Shown piece by piece: positions 37,887 through 47,695 of a stretch of DNA of 64,000 nucleotides; within the stretch, counting starts at the first letter, position 1; each line of letters begins with the position of its first letter. The stretch covers positions 13,268,001 through 13,332,000 of the forward strand of contig CM082579.2 of NCBI GenBank assembly GCA_040954595.2. The letters run 5' to 3'. Origin of the DNA: Balanoglossus misakiensis (Eukaryota; Hemichordata). The position numbers and the translations under genes are program-made. The notes below the pieces were generated by a model. That model made no database searches, was not told where the DNA came from, and saw only the letters and a list, made by a program, of their open reading frames with translations.

Positions 37887-38149
37887 CTTGTATATTTGTT
37901 GACGCCAATCCCACCGTCTCGACAATTAGTGAACCGCCGTAGTTCCAGAAATGTGCCTTTTGTGAATTTATCGACGCACCCGTCGTTCCAGATTTTAATT
38001 TCGTGGAAGTGGCCGTTGTCGTCGATTGCTGTTAAGTTGTAGAAGGGTCCAGTTGCGGCGTAACGCTCTTCAGGTTCTTCCAGAACCTTTATTTTTATGG
38101 CTAGATCTTGACTGTTAGTTGCCATTTTCAGACTGGGATCTGATGCAAC
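37887..38149 (-). CDS. First coding exon of the RPA-like gene
   Basis: The likely start codon is the ATG at 38,125 (context AAAATGG, A at -3 and G at +4). It begins MATNSQDLAIKIKVLEE and contains FYNLTAIDDNGHFHEIKIWN, then KFTKGTFLELRRF: two beta-hairpin-like segments and a short helix-like link, as in an OB fold. An acceptor (CTTGTTCACAG) lies 24 nt upstream at 38,149, and the frame is open from there, so a 5' untranslated exon is spliced on. The donor is AAG-GTGAAC at 37,887, phase 2, which does not fit the phase 0 acceptor of the next recognised exon. Either a small exon is missed between 37,330 and 37,880, a different donor is used, or there is a one-base error. Confidence 0.6.
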
Positions 38150-38470
38150 CTGTGAACAAGTGGATAATGGTATTTATGAGTTCATGAAAACAGTAGACAG
38201 TTGCAGCGAAGTTAGACAATTTCTCCTGAGAGCTTTGATTGTGTTAATGATGATTGCGTCGAACGCTAGACGAATGATTTTTGTACACATTGATATGTCT
38301 ATGATAATAAATCATAATACCGACTGGTAACGTATTCAGGCAAAACTGGTGAAACGGTTGTCATGCAAACTTGTCCTGAATAAAATATGAAATGCTGCGA
38401 CATGGTTTCGCAATAACGCAAAGGCATTCCTTTTAGTATTACCATACAAATAGGAAAAAACTTTACTCAC

Positions 38471-38640
38471 TTGCTTATTTAATGATTCCTTGTGGACGAC
38501 AGGCACTTCTGGGTGTCGGACACTTTTTCAGTACGCGTCACTGAGACGCACTTCTGGATGGCGGACACTTTTTTTCCAAGTATACGTCACTGAGACGCAC
38601 AGGACAGAAACTTTTCTCCTAGCAGGTTTCCTTAAAAATG
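38471..38640 (-). other. Putative 5' untranslated exon of the RPA-like gene
   Basis: It ends at a strong donor (GCAA then GTGAGT) at 38,471, facing the acceptor at 38,149. No ATG continues in frame to the coding exon. The 5' end is placed about 30 nt downstream of the TATA-like box and is approximate. The exon contains the 45/49-bp direct repeat. Confidence 0.45.
38504..38597. repeat. Two-copy 45/49-bp direct repeat in the 5' leader
   Basis: CACTTCTGG..CGGACACTTTTT..CGTCACTGAGACG occurs at 38,504-38,548 and again at 38,549-38,597 with a few changes and 4 extra bases. Each copy contains CGTCACTGAGACG, which holds the CRE-like half-site CGTCA. Confidence 0.85.
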
Positions 38641-38666
38641 ACCCACGCCAGAGCACGAGGGTGGGT

Positions 38667-38674
38667 TTATATAC
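38667..38674 (-). promoter_or_regulatory. TATA-like box for the RPA-like gene
   Basis: The minus strand reads GCAGTATATAAACCC. It lies about 200 nt upstream of the candidate leader-exon donor, and inverted CCAAT sites (ATTGG read on the minus strand) lie further upstream at about 38,719 and 38,822. The arrangement is that of a TATA-type animal promoter; transcription is not demonstrated. Confidence 0.5.
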
Positions 38675-38899
38675 TGCTCATGAATATTCAGTGGATTCTG
38701 AGCCTGCAAAGTCCGAACCAATGGCAGGTATAGGAAAGAAGAGATCGAACGTAAAAGTGAGCAAGGGAGTGGGTGTGTCCAAGTGTAGTTTCCAAAAATG
38801 TTGCAAGCTTGAAGATGGGCCAATGACAATTCAAAATCGAAATGCATACACAATTAGGTGAGCAGGACCCTATTAGAATGATAAGGTATTCGATCTGAA

Positions 38900-41080
38900 C
38901 CATGCAGAGTATTCTCGTTAATTGTGTTGAAACTTTAACCGAGAATCAGTGTTTTGGTCACTTTTCATTTGCAGATGCGTACGCAAGTTGAGGCGTTGTA
39001 CTAGTGTTGAGAAATCTTTACCATCGTTATGTATAGTATAATGTAAAGTTTGATAGGTATTATTTTTCCCGCTGAATATTTGATGAAATGTTCGATATCA
39101 TTTTTCAAGATTTCATGAAACTACGCAGAGCCGTCGTAGCGGGCGCCGTACGGGCACCTGTGAAACACGATACGCATACACTGACGTTTTTTTGGAACAA
39201 AACACACAAAATAAAGGAAGTCGAAGACATACCGTCCATAGAAATTTTTAACCGCTAATCAAACAAAAGTATCAAAATGTATCGTTAAAATGTTTGTAAT
39301 TTATAAACACGGTGTTCGTTGGGTCAAAACTGTGCCACCAGACTATGTACAAAAACGGCAGTAAAACGTTGAAATTTGATGTATCCTGTGATTATAAGTC
39401 CGACTTTGTAGATTCTACACCAGCAGGCAGAACGAAAAACATCTTATTTCACACTAAACTTATAATCGAAACTTTATGATAATGAACTGGGCTTCAATAG
39501 TAACAATTCAAAGACAGATTTACTGCGCGAAAGCTATAACTTTGTAGTTTTAGTTACAAAAACAAAGCTTGTTCGAAAACGACTTTTGATGAATGTCAAC
39601 TTTTTGTCCGGTAAATTTTCCAGTAGGCCTACTACTTTCAAAATTTAAATGAATACAGAAATGGAAGCATGAGTTTCACATTTGAACGAACAGTGAGAAA
39701 GGGTGACAACAACAACAACAACTTGTAGAAATTATGGCTTTAGTCGTTTTATATTGAAATTTATGTTTCGTTTGTAGTGGAGGCTGGTCGTTTACGCCAA
39801 ACGTTTTTTTATGTTACACGCGGTTCAGAAATAGGTTAGGCGAATTAGATTGTTTTTGTTCATATTATTCTAAATCAAAGGAGTATGCGATAAATTACAC
39901 CACGGAAACATGTTTGCGATTGGAAAAGAGGAGCTTATCATACATGCAAAGCCTGTATGCCACTGCGCTATTGCTGTATTGTTCTCAGAGCGAAGATTAA
40001 GACAGAGTATTTTCACATGTGAGAAAAGATAATTTTAGAACGTGTGTCGAGAGACGCCCACTACATTTTTCTCTTCACGGCAAAGATCGAGAAATACACG
40101 AAAAATGATGTTTGAATAGACCAAGACCGATAAAAAGTAATGTAAAATCACATTATTTTGTGGAATGAAATCAAAATTCGCTCATCACACTGAAGTCAGC
40201 CAGCCACAACTTGCAACATTTGTCGCGTTATCAAGAGAGAGTTGTAGCAGGCGCCGTGTGAGCACGCGCGAGTTGGTTGTCTTATTCCTGGAAAACTGTG
40301 TTAGGATGTCATCGAAAGTCCCCTTTATCGTCCACAATTCGACCTGAGTTGATAATAGAGTTAAAAACTGTGAGCTGATTCTAAAAAAAAATGTATCCGG
40401 AAACCAGCGACATATCGTTTTGAGTTGACAGCAGCGAAAAGAAAGTTAGTGGTCAGGGGTTTGAAGTACGTCGGGTTACCGGAAATGTCTTTTTTTCTTA
40501 GCATAATATTTAATTTTTGTTTTCAAAACATTAGTAGCCATCTTAGTTCTATTTTTGACACTTTCATTGGAATGCTTCGCATACATCCATGGTTAGGTAT
40601 TAAGATATGTCGTCTGGTGTGTGTTCTTCTGAATGTTATTTCACGGAAACTACCTCAACGGGACATAGAAATAGGTAATGTTCACGAAGCAAAGTGATGG
40701 CTGCTATCGTGCCTTCGTTCACATTCCGGACAATGTAGCGTTCTGTTGATCCTTCAACTGCGGTTGCAGTGCCGAATGTTTATGTATAGCGCCCTCACTG
40801 TCTGGAGTATGCATCCATGATGAAGCAAGTAGGACAGTCTTGTACAGTCTTTCAAGTGCAGTTTTTATATGACTGAATAGATTCTGGTGAAGTGAAACAA
40901 CATTTGCGCTTTGAGAATTCTGTTAGAGAGGAAATGATGGAACTGTTTGGTATTGAAATCATGATCTTTTGTATATTAATGTTCTTGCTAGTGTATTTGA
41001 GTAATAGAAATAAAATGAATATAACTGTCCAAAATATTACTGCATATTCTGTAGCACACAAAAGTTCTAAAAAATTGAAA
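38900..41080. other. Gene-poor stretch, no gene recognised
   Basis: Only short frames (at most 90 codons, for example plus 40,425-40,697) without recognisable domains. An AAC microsatellite of five units lies around 39,705. The 25-bp segments at 39,133 and 40,241 resemble each other (20 of 25, all differences transitions). No tRNA or other RNA gene was recognised. Confidence 0.5.
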
Positions 41081-41087
41081 CTTTTCA

Positions 41088-41435
41088 TTGCTTTTTTTCC
41101 ATTTTTTTCTGTTCATCAAGAAAAAGTGGACAGAAGTTGGTAAAAACCAAAACTTTCACACTAGTATGTTTAACATCCGGGCAAAATTATCTTTAAAATG
41201 AGAAACATGACACTTTACAATCTGTCCTGTACAATTGTCATCAAGATTTGCGATTGATCATAGACTTCTTTCCGTTTTTGCTGTGTACAAAGAAAATCTG
41301 GATAGAAATTGGAGAAAACAAACGACTTTGAACAGTTCAATTTGTACATCAGGCGAAAACTATCCAAAATGGTAGATTTACAGATAATCTTAGGAGTTGA
41401 TTTGAAATAATTTATCCATTTTTAATCAAAAGTCA
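41088..41435 (+). repeat. Diverged tandem duplication, period about 174 bp
   Basis: AAGAAAAAGTGGACAGAAG (about 41,118) and AAAGAAAATCTGGATAGAAA (about 41,290) start two segments. Both run on through ACATCNGGCAAAANTATC-like and AAAATGNGA-like phrases in the same order. A third, weaker copy of part of it is near 41,745 (ATATCAGACAAAATTG). Old non-coding repeat. Confidence 0.6.
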
Positions 41436-42419
41436 TATCAAATAAGGTCATATTAGTATTATTTTTATTCTTTAATTGACTGAGGTACCGAATTTTCTGT
41501 TACCAATACCGCTGATGATACATCTTACACTGAGTTAGGTGTTTTCAACTAATTGTTAAAACTGTAGCTATTTAGCAATCTTTTTTCCAGTCTTTTTGAC
41601 AATTTTCTAGTAAGCCTTGATATTTTGAATGGTTTTGTTGTTAAATGATTAAAAATTATGTTCCCATAAAAAGACTTGAACTAAAATAGTCAGTTTTTAC
41701 AAAGTTTTATATTAATTAAACTGTTTTGACAAGTGCTCTACATATCAGACAAAATTGTTTGTGAATCTTTCAAATGTTAAATTTTATCAAAAGCCAAATT
41801 TAAAATGGTAAAAACATGCTTCTTGAGGGTCTTTTTTCAGGTCATACACACAATAAGAAAACTGTATGTTGATGCATAGATGCTGTTTTTTTTAAATATA
41901 TATTTGATGAACAGAGAATATCATTTGTAAAAAATTGGCCATTATCAAGTGAAACTATGTATTACTATATGTGACTTTTGAAAGCTTGTGCAAATTTTTT
42001 TTATGATTTTGTGTTCTATGGAAAATGGAGTTTTATTGTTGATGTTTTTGGTTATACAGTTATCTTATTGATAGCTAGTTCGATTTAAGTACCAAGACCA
42101 TTCTCAGTATATAAAGTAGAATACATTTTCCGAGAGAATAGCTAGATATAAAGCTGTGAAATTATGGTCGAATGAGGGGGTTTAATATTTAGTGAGTTAT
42201 CAGTTTTTAATTTGCATGTGGAATTCAAGATTTAAGATTTGGTATAGAGATATCAAAGAAACGGAGGTAAATTTGAAATGACACTAACAGCACTAACAGG
42301 GCATAATTGACAAAGTGCTTTTTAATGTTTAATAGCTTTTAAAAGCCCATTTGAACTTTATCTTTTGCATTGTTTTGTGCTTGACATGACTTCATAATTG
42401 AGTACAGAGATCTAATAGT
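41436..42419. other. AT-rich intergenic DNA, no gene recognised
   Basis: No frame of note and no clear repeat beyond the fragment near 41,745. If the helicase-endonuclease gene is part of a Helitron-like element, this is where its 3' end would be. A perfect 14-bp palindrome (AATCACTAGTGATT, 42,420-42,433) lies just after the stop codon of that gene. Confidence 0.5.
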
Positions 42420-42447
42420 AATCACTAGTGATTGTTGTAATAATTTT

Positions 42448-43709
42448 TTACACTGCTAGCCATATTGGTTTGTGGTCACTGTAGTATGATTCAAGTACAC
42501 CAACTTGTGTTGACTGAATATTCGTATAAATATGATCAAGGCAAGATCCATAGTTTGTTGTTGGTTCTTGAATAAGTTGTTTGTACTTGAGTTGGTTTGT
42601 CATAAATTCCATTAATTGCTTTGCTGAATATGTTTGTTGTAACAAATCAACATTGAAATCACCAAGTAGCACTGTTGGTAGATTTTCATGCAGTTGTTCG
42701 CTAAGGTTTAGAAGAGCACTTTGTAAGGTGTCTATTGATGTTGAAGGAGGAATGTAAATAGCAACTACTTGAAGTAAGCCAAGTGTTGTTTTGTATACTG
42801 CTGTGACAAATTCACAGTGAAAGTAATGGTGTGAATGTGGAAGAGACTCCAGGGTGTTAGCTTTGCTGTACAATACTAGCCCATTATATGGTCTTCTTTG
42901 TTGATTACTGTTGTCATCATGTCTGGAAATTTCAAAATCTGGAATTCTGTAATCATCATTCTGATCAGCACTTTGTAATCTTGATTCACTGCAAATAAGT
43001 ACATCAGCTGATGTCAAATTGAAATCATTTACAACATCTTGGAAATGGCAATGGAGAGATCTTACATTTTGATAAGCAATAATAAATTTGTTGGGTATAT
43101 CATAGGGAAAAGTCAAACAAAGTTGTAACATGGAATGAGATCGCATGCGTTGCATTTCTTGTGTGACATCAGTGCTGACAGATATTTGATTTTCGTGTAA
43201 TGTGGTTATGTGAAGACCAGCCAGTTTTGTGACCCTGCTAAGCGCAACATAATGTATATGACACTGGTTTCTGTTTGAAGCAGTGCTAAAATCAACAACC
43301 ACATCATTCAGAGTATCACCTTGGCAACGGTGGACAGTTTTTCCACTGGCTGGTCTAATGGGAAATTGTTTTCTAACAACTTCAGCATTCCTGTGTCTTC
43401 CTACTCTGAACTGCCGTGATATCTGTGCAATGGGTGTCCATGATTTGGTTATTTTTCTGTGGTATAAATGACGTTTTTCTTGTCGTAGTGCCTTGCCAAC
43501 AGCGCTATCATCAAATAAAATCCATAGAATTGTGACATCATCCAAGTCTGGTCCATCAATAAACTTGATTATTCCTGGAGTACCGTTTATTAATCCATCA
43601 TCAACACACAGATTCATACACAGTTCAACTTGTTGATTTATTCCAACAGATAATTGAGATACTAATCCCATTGTCTTTTGAGGGCCTAACATTGTAACTA
43701 TGGTTAATG
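42448..43709 (-). CDS. PIF1-like helicase C-terminal part fused to an EEP-type endonuclease (Helitron2/Helentron-like)
   Basis: Continues the helicase frame after a one-base shift at the A7 run (43,710-43,716). Counting from its first Met (MLGPQK, 43,692), helicase motif V is HRCQGDTL (121-128) and motif VI HYVALSRVT (147-155). From about residue 203 an exonuclease-endonuclease-phosphatase domain follows: QNVRSL (Asn), CSESRL (Glu, residue 236), YIPPS, GDFNVD (344-349), LDHIYTN and the terminal YSDHKPI (Asp406, His407). All catalytic signature residues of AP-endonuclease-like domains are present. The order helicase then endonuclease is that of Helitron2/Helentron Rep-helicase-endonuclease proteins, where the enzyme unwinds and nicks DNA during rolling-circle transposition. 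It ends with a normal stop. Confidence 0.85.
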
Positions 43710-44884
43710 TTTTTTTGTTTCACTGTTTCAGAGACATCCCCAATTACAGTATCAGTAGCAAATACATTTGTTTTAGTTTCTGTGAGTCTATCATACACTG
43801 ACATATTATGATCATCAACAAGTTTGTTCTCACAATACAGATGAACTATTGAATCATCATAAGGTGGACTTACATTATTGCTTTGTACTATCCGAGTTTT
43901 GAGAATACTTATGTCATCTGATGTGTGTTTTCCTTCCCGTACACGATTCAGTAATTCTGCAAAATTCAAGTAATCTTTTTGGCGCATAATATCTGTTAGT
44001 TCAAACATTTGGAAAAGTTCTTTCCATATATTCAAAGCAAGTGGTCCATAATCATGCCTAAGGTCATGAAATATCCAGCCATCAAAGGCAGGCTTTAATT
44101 GATATAGGTCTCCAAATGCAACTATACTGACACCACCAAAGAGTTGATCATTTGCCATGATTTGTTTCAGTCTAAGGTTGATGTAGTTGAACATACCATT
44201 GCCAACCATGGAGATTTCATCAATGAAAATGACTTTCAGATTTCTATATTTTGCTTGCAAAGTATTTAGTCTTTCTGATGTTAATGGTCTATAGTGAAAT
44301 CCTTGACTTGCAGGAATTTGTAGTGCTGAGTGAATTGTACTTCCTTTAATATTGTATGCCGCCTTGCCTGTTGGTGCCATGAGTAAAATGAATACATTGT
44401 CAGGATTTTGACCGGGAAGACTTGAAAGATGTTTCAATAGTACTTGATAGAGTGATTTCAGAACAAGAGATTTACCACCACCTGCTCCGCCTGTTACAAA
44501 TACATGCAAAGGATCTGTTTTTGTTTTAATCCAATGAATTACATGATAGAATATTTCTTTTTGCTTCTTGTTAAGAGTCTGTAAAAGGGGGTAAAGTTCA
44601 GTGTCAGGCATTCGTGGGTGTAGAAGTTCATTAATATTAGGATTGTTTACAGCAATACCAATGTCTTGACCTATGTCATAATGTGAATGACTGTCATCCT
44701 GTGGGTCAAATATGTTCATTGTGTTACTTTGTCTACATCCTTCTGCAGAGTCTTGTCTTTCCTGATGTTCTGTATTTGGAGCAATGTTGTCAAACATATC
44801 CACAGCTGTACTCTGTACTGCTTCAATTGCTTGATCTAATGCCTCAGCATTTTTATTGTATTCTTTTTGTTTAGTATCTACTTG
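43710..44884 (-). CDS. PIF1-like SF1B helicase, N-terminal two thirds, Rep domain missing
   Basis: Homology begins at about QVDTKQKEYNKNAEALDQA, which corresponds to the stretch just before the helicase in Helitron proteins. Residues below are counted in the open frame starting at 45,001. Walker A is GGAGGGKS (171-178), motif Ia APTGKAA (209-215), Walker B DEISM (261-265) and motif III GDLYQLKP (297-304), followed by LTDIMRQKD. The nucleotide-binding and hydrolysis residues are intact. The frame runs on to a stop at 43,625, but the last about 28 codons after the A7 run are out of the family frame. No HUH Rep nuclease or zinc finger is found upstream in the window. The 40 or so residues before QVDTKQ look like translated intron, and an acceptor (AAACAG) at 44,884 in phase 0 is possible. 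Confidence 0.85.
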
Positions 44885-45212
44885 CTGTTTGACTTGTAAA
44901 TATTGGAATAACACAACGACATAGAAATCCCAATTTTCGAAAACGAAGATAAAATCGGATTTTTGTATGGAAATACTCATTATCAATGTCAGCCCAAACA
45001 AAAATTACGAAATTCCTTTGAAAAAAACCTATGGTTGTCAAAGCGAAATTTTGAAATTGATTTTTCAATGGAAAAGTGCCTAAATGTTACATTAAAGACC
45101 CTCATTATTATTTTTATTGAATAAAAAACTAACTTTGAGCGATGCTAAATTTGATTTGACTTTTTTCAACAGAAAAACGAGCGCAGTTTAATTGTCAATG
45201 GGAAAGGAATCT

Positions 45213-45480
45213 TGTATAGCTTGAAATCTTGCCAATTGGCAGGAAAACCGCAACGACTTAGAAATCCCTGCCAATTGGCAGGATTTTCAGGCTGTACTAG
45301 ACTCCTGCCAATCGGCAAGATTTCCAGGTTGTACAAGACTCCTGCCAATTGGCAGGATTTTCAGGCTGTGCAAGACTCCTGCCAATCGGCAAGATTTCCA
45401 GGCTGTATAAGACTCCCTGCCAATCGGCAGGATTTTCAGGCTGTACAAGACTACTGACAATCGGCAAGATTTCCAGGCTG
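45213..45480 (+). repeat. 37-bp tandem repeat, about seven units, sharing a core with the 38-bp satellite
   Basis: Units start (CTGCCAAT) at about 45,229, 45,268, 45,305, 45,342, 45,379, 45,417 and 45,454, mostly 37 bp apart. The unit reads CTGCCAATTGGCAGGATTTT then CAGGCTGTACAAGACTC. Units with CCAATTGGCAGG tend to alternate with units carrying CCAATCGGCAAG, so the working unit may be a 74-bp dimer. The array abuts the donor site of the acidic exon at 45,487. The 14-bp core CTGCCAATTGGCAG is also the core of the large array to the right. Confidence 0.9.
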
Positions 45481-45486
45481 ACGTAC

Positions 45487-45627
45487 CAGTTCCTGCTCAT
45501 CGTCGCTATCAAATTGCACAAGTGAGCACGTATTTTCGAGCGCACAATCGCTGAGCACGACATATTCATCACTTGAATCAAATTGCGTACTGGTTGATGA
45601 AAAAAAAATACTGCCATTAATCGACAT
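45487..45627 (-). CDS. Candidate acidic first coding exon (MSINGSIFFSSTSTQ)
   Basis: ATG at 45,627 opens a 47-codon frame beginning MSINGSIFFSSTSTQ and ending VQFDSDDEQEL, rich in Ser, Asp and Glu, directly followed by the strong donor GTACGT (phase 0). The sequence just upstream is GC- and CpG-rich compared with the rest of the island, as at a transcription start. The next in-phase acceptor on this strand that leads to recognised coding sequence is the one at 44,884 before the helicase, so this may be exon 1 of a helicase gene. It is equally possible that it belongs to something unrelated or is fortuitous. Confidence 0.4.
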
Positions 45628-45981
45628 GCTGACGGGCGCAGAAGACGGCCTGATACACGGCCGAACAACCTGGCCGTAGCCCTGACCTCGAACGCCGCGG
45701 GCCAGCTTAGGTGTTAGTTAGTTTTGGCACAGTCACTTGGTAGATTCCATTCAATTGAAGGGTTTCCTGATTTAAAGCACCGGTCAAGTAGGCGAAGTAA
45801 TTGGACTTTTACTAGCTAGAAATACTAAAAAGTAGTCATACTGAAAAATTATAACCCATGTAAGATTTCAGTAACATATATCCGTCAGTTCGTATTTTTT
45901 ACTGAAAACATACTCAATCATTGAAGCGCCTTTCCCAAGGTTGGCCCAACCTAAACATAATGGTTTATCTATTCTCTAATA
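45628..45981. other. CpG-rich segment then AT-rich spacer, no gene recognised
   Basis: 45,628-45,720 is GC-rich with many CpGs (CGCAGAAGACGGCC, GAACGCCGCGGGCC); the rest is AT-rich. No frame of note. It would be the promoter side of the acidic exon if that exon is real. Confidence 0.4.
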
Positions 45982-46506
45982 CTAATTTGAATAGTAAAGG
46001 TTAAGGGTTATAAGATATATCCAGGCACAAAGGTGGCGACCCACGCGGCTAAGGTGTGAATCGCCAAACATATCTATGGAACAATAAAAATCTCCGGATT
46101 GTCGGAAATTTCTATTGTTTCTGTGGACAGCGACGGTTTTCGCCAAGTTCTCAACGATGCGATTCAAACCCGGGTTTGAGCAGAGTGCCCAGCGCAAACT
46201 GTCGACGTCCAACGTTATAGCATTGCTATCTCGTGGAAGAAGACCGGTGCACTTTAAGTAAATAAACAAGAATCGAAGAAAACTTCCAGGCTGATCAACA
46301 AGCGCAAGGGTGAACCGTTCTGACCATTGAAAACGTGTCAAGCTTACAAGGACACCCATAAGGTAAGAATGATTGTCGTCCACTAGGTCTCTCTGTTTCC
46401 GTGATGTATGGTGACTGTGTCGCCGTCCCGTGAAGTTTTGTAGCCAGCAACATTCCTCAACGATGGGCATGTGTGTCAGGAAAGACCACCCTTTCCGACC
46501 ACACAC
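45982..46506 (-). CDS. Hypothetical ORF, possible SGNH-hydrolase fragment
   Basis: A 174-codon frame, the longest unexplained one in the island apart from the helicase. Its C-terminal part contains IDMFGDSHLSRVGRHL; GDSHL is encoded at 46,051-46,065. A hydrophobic-FGDSH-hydrophobic string is how SGNH/GDSL-type hydrolase domains begin, and such domains occur in host genes and in some retroelements. Nothing else of the family (Gly, Asn, His blocks) is visible downstream before the stop, so this would be a single exon or a broken fragment. The first 110 residues are unlike anything I recognise and the start is arbitrary. It may well be chance. Confidence 0.22.
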   Translation of the reverse strand: MCGRKGWSFLTHMPIVEECCWLQNFTGRRHSHHTSRKQRDLVDDNHSYLMGVLVSLTRFQWSERFTLALVDQPGSFLRFLFIYLKCTGLLPRDSNAITLDVDSLRWALCSNPGLNRIVENLAKTVAVHRNNRNFRQSGDFYCSIDMFGDSHLSRVGRHLCAWIYLITLNLYYSN

Positions 46507-47695
46507 CTGTGTTGTGATCGCGTTCTTTATTGTAAGTTATGTAACATGTATTTGATGTTTGTTCAACAACCTTCAAAGTCGCGCTTTTATTATATTTTAC
46601 ATATGGAATGCTTTTTTCTTTTCAGGGAACAACGACATCAATGGAGATGTTCTACGATTGGCCAAGCCACTCTTATAACCATTTTGGACCCAGAAAAGTT
46701 TTCATTGTAAATTTCCAGGAGTTTTTATATTTTAAGCGAGTGGATGTGTAATGTGTGTCTCTGCCAATTGGCAGAGTCAGCCATCTTGTCTCTGGCCTCT
46801 GCCAATTGGCAGAGTCAGCCCCTCGTCTCTGGCCTCTGCCAATTGGCAGAGTCAGCCATCTTGTCTCTAGCCTCTGCCAATTGGCAGAGTCAGCCATCTC
46901 ATCTCTGCCAATTGGCAGAGTCAGCCATCTCGTCTCTGGCCTCTGCCGATTGGTAGAGTCAGCCATCTTGTCTCTGGCCTCTGCCAATTGGCAGAGTCAG
47001 CCATCTTGTCTCTAGCCTCTGCCAATTGGCAGAGTCAGCCATCTTGTCTCTAGCCTCTGCCAATTGGCAGAGTCAGCCATCTCATCTCTGCCAATTGGCA
47101 GAGTCAGCCATCTCGTCTCTGGCCTCTGCCGATTGGCAGAGTCAGCCATCTCGTCTCTGGCCTCTGCCAATTGGCAGAGTCAGCCATCTCGTCTCTAGCC
47201 TCTGCCAATTGGCAGAGTCAGCCATCTCGTCTCTGGCCTCTGCCGATTGGCAGAGTCAGCCATCTCGTCTCTGGCCTCTGCCGATTGGCAGAGTCAGCCA
47301 TCTCGTCTCTGGCCTCTGCCAATTGGCAGAGTCAGCCTCCCGTCTCTAGCCTCTGCCAATTGGCAGAGTCGGCCATCTCGTCTCTGGCCTCTGCCAATTG
47401 GCAGAGTCAGCCATCTCGTCTCTGGCCTCTGCCGATTGGTAGAGTCAGCCATCTTGTCTCTGGCCTCTGCCAATTGGCAGAGTCAGCCATCTTGTCTCTA
47501 GCCTCTGCCAATTGGCAGAGTCAGCCATCTTGTCTCTAGCCTCTGCCAATTGGCAGAGTCAGCCATCTCATCTCTGCCAATTGGCAGAGTCAGCCATCTC
47601 GTCTCTGGCCTCTGCCGATTGGCAGAGTCAGCCATCTCGTCTCTGGCCTCTGCCAATTGGCAGAGTCAGCCATCTCGTCTCTAGCCTCTGCCGAT

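Noticed and set aside
45213-45480. CRISPR-like alternation of palindromic core and about 23-bp intervals
   Set aside because: The intervals are themselves repeated, so this is a plain tandem repeat.
46150-46190. tRNA-like T-loop string (GGTTTGAATC on the minus strand)
   Set aside because: It belongs to a 16-bp palindrome (TCAAACCCGGGTTTGA, 46,164-46,179); no acceptor stem, D-arm or anticodon arm fits around it.
45002-46758. HUH Rep domain upstream of the helicase
   Set aside because: Looked for a His-hydrophobic-His motif followed by a Tyr motif in minus-strand frames and found none, so the Rep domain is taken as absent from the window.
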